A program made the translations under genes and the position numbers. A DNA stretch of 59,137 nucleotides from the NCBI RefSeq assembly GCF_024055635.1, contig NZ_JAMXMB010000038.1, positions 1 through 59,137 on the forward strand, in the 5' to 3' direction. Every line of letters starts with the position of its first letter. Position 1 is the first letter of the stretch. Positions 57,957 through 59,137 of the stretch are shown here, piece after piece. A model generated the notes under the pieces. The model did no database searches and was not told where the DNA came from. It saw only the letters and a list, made by a program, of their open reading frames with translations. The DNA is from Microbacterium yannicii (GTDB taxonomy: Bacteria; Actinomycetota; Actinomycetes; Actinomycetales; Microbacteriaceae).

Positions 57957-59108
57957 ATGCGCACTCTCTCCACCGGTCGCCTGCTCGCGTCGAGCACCCT
58001 CGCGGCCGCCCTCTGGCTTGTCGTCGTCATCGTCCGCTGGGCGTTCTCGCAGATCCAGAGCGGGGCGGCCCAGCTGAGCACGCTGGTGCCCGAGGTGATG
58101 CCGTCCGGGCTGCTGTGGGGCGAGAGCGGCGGCTGGTTCGTCATCGCGGTCGTGATCGGCGCGATCGCGGTGGCGATGGTCCACGCGCTCCTCACGACAC
58201 TGGCGGGCAGGGCCGGCGCGCTCTTCGTGGCTTCGTGGCTGGCGACCGTCGCCGCAGGAGCTCTTGTCGGGCTCGCGTTCGACATCGCGACGGCGTGGAG
58301 CTCGCTCGCGATGTTCGGCCCGCGCGGGCTGCTGGTGGGGGAGTTCGGCGCCGGCGCCGCAGCGGGTGCCCTCTGGGGCCTGGCGGCCGGATGGATGCCG
58401 GGGCTCGTCGCCCGTGTGCCCGCCCCGGCACATTCACACTCCGGTGGGGCGACGCGGGTCCGGCGCCCCGTGTGGCTGCTGCCGGCGGCGGCCGTCGCGG
58501 TCGTCGCCGTCGTCGCGGGCGGAGTCCTGGCGGACCAGGCACGCACCGACGCGATCCAGGCGGAGGTCGACGCGCAGCGCGAGATCGAGGCGCAGAACAC
58601 CTTCGGCGCTCTGCCCGACCCGAACGCGCAGGGGGAACCGGTGCCGACGGCGGCTGCAGCATCCGGCGAACTCGATCCGCAGTGGTGCACGCGCGACAAG
58701 GCGACGCTGCTCAAGGGCGAGCCCGACGCGGCCACCGGTCACCGCGGGCTGGCGATCCAGCTCATGAACTTCTCCGAGGAGCCCTGCGTGATCGAGGGCT
58801 ATCCCGACATCGCGTTCGGCGACCAGAATGCCCACCTCCTCGCCGTCACGATCGAGGCGGGGAGCTCGTTCATGACGCAGGACCTCGGCCCGCAGCGCAT
58901 CGAGGTGCCCGCGGGCGGCTATGCCGTGGCCCACCTGGGTTGGGACGCGGCTTCACCGCATGGTGCGCTCGTGACGAAGACGGTCTACGCGGCGCCCACC
59001 GCCGGCATGGAACGTGGCTCGTGGCCCATCGACCTCGACATCGTCGAAGGGTCGACGGTCGCCGTCACCGCGTGGGCGCTCGACCCGGACCCGTTCCCCT
59101 CGGAATGA
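57957..59108 (+). CDS. Membrane-anchored DUF4232 protein
   Basis: A 383-aa protein with five or so membrane helices in the first 200 residues (LAAALWLVVVIVRWAF, WFVIAVVIGAIAVAMV, LFVASWLATVAAGALVGLAF, LLPAAAVAVVAVVAGGVL). A coiled region (DQARTDAIQAEVDAQREIEAQN) and an extracytoplasmic DUF4232 domain follow from about 255: CTRDKATLLKGEPDAATGHRGLAIQLMNFS, EPCVIEGYPDIAF, closing WALDPDPF. The two Cys residues in this domain probably form a disulfide. ATG at 57957 behind GAGAGG. Function unknown; the gene ends 29 bases before the window edge. Confidence 0.82.
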   Translation: MRTLSTGRLLASSTLAAALWLVVVIVRWAFSQIQSGAAQLSTLVPEVMPSGLLWGESGGWFVIAVVIGAIAVAMVHALLTTLAGRAGALFVASWLATVAAGALVGLAFDIATAWSSLAMFGPRGLLVGEFGAGAAAGALWGLAAGWMPGLVARVPAPAHSHSGGATRVRRPVWLLPAAAVAVVAVVAGGVLADQARTDAIQAEVDAQREIEAQNTFGALPDPNAQGEPVPTAAAASGELDPQWCTRDKATLLKGEPDAATGHRGLAIQLMNFSEEPCVIEGYPDIAFGDQNAHLLAVTIEAGSSFMTQDLGPQRIEVPAGGYAVAHLGWDAASPHGALVTKTVYAAPTAGMERGSWPIDLDIVEGSTVAVTAWALDPDPFPSE

Positions 59109-59137
59109 CGAGACGCGGATGCCGCATCCCGGCCGGG

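Overview
The window is about 59 kb of very GC-rich DNA with dense, often 1-4 bp overlapping genes and many GTG starts. Protein style (LacI regulators, sugar ABC importers without their own ATPase, DUF485/ActP modules, tRNA-Arg(ACG)) and dispersed repeats of the GACAGGCTCAGGGACCGG type suggest an actinobacterium of the Microbacteriaceae, most likely Microbacterium or a close relative. This assignment is by style and was not tested by any search. The stretch looks chromosomal and is dominated by plant-sugar use.

Layout. 14-2500: an ABC sugar-binding lipoprotein (its permeases would lie left of the window) divergent from a LacI regulator, with two operator-like palindromes between them. 2564-4990: DUF1992 protein, NAD-dependent epimerase, DUF2236 oxygenase-like protein. 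5142-11578: a LacI regulator and the L-arabinose operon araD-araB-araA followed by an aldose 1-epimerase; araB carries nine in-frame copies of a 24-bp repeat and a REP-like hairpin covers its stop codon. 11714-15473: small stress-like protein, SDR, two small proteins, tRNA-Arg, NTF2-like protein, GNAT. 15681-22834: a second complete sugar locus (LacI, binding lipoprotein, two permeases, two unusual DHDPS-family aldolases, aldo/keto reductase) that shares the operator core TTACCGGTAA with the arabinose operon.

22981-27727: the most accessory-looking part. A truncated HPP membrane gene is followed by two adjacent caspase-family protease genes behind one good promoter, then PPK2. 27730-35531: a minus-strand run with nitroreductase, DHFR-like, hydrolase and AraC genes, a zinc-ribbon/nuclease protein, DNA polymerase IV, a CYP152-like peroxygenase and several small genes. 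35656-41811: VOC protein, L-serine dehydratase, thymidine kinase, DUF2804 protein, ABC-2 exporter and MarR regulator.

41854-49819: a DUF2207 membrane protein, then two solute:sodium symporter plus DUF485 modules flanking a LytS/LytTR two-component system, probably a carboxylate (acetate/pyruvate) uptake locus. 49820-53549: a gene-poor stretch with duplicated terminators and a lower-GC palindrome, then a membrane protein, a histidine kinase with a duplicated dimerisation domain, and its response regulator broken by a one-base frameshift. 53662-59108: YdeI-like protein, a secreted GH74 xyloglucanase with two carbohydrate-binding modules under a LacI-type operator, a DUF899 protein and a DUF4232 membrane protein.

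The carbohydrate genes fit together: the secreted GH74 enzyme opens xyloglucan, ABC importers take up oligosaccharides or sugars, AraA/B/D convert L-arabinose to xylulose 5-phosphate, and the DHDPS/AKR operon probably handles a further sugar or sugar acid. The strongest candidates for something undescribed are the two-caspase locus, the repeat expansion inside ribulokinase, and the twin-aldolase catabolic operon.
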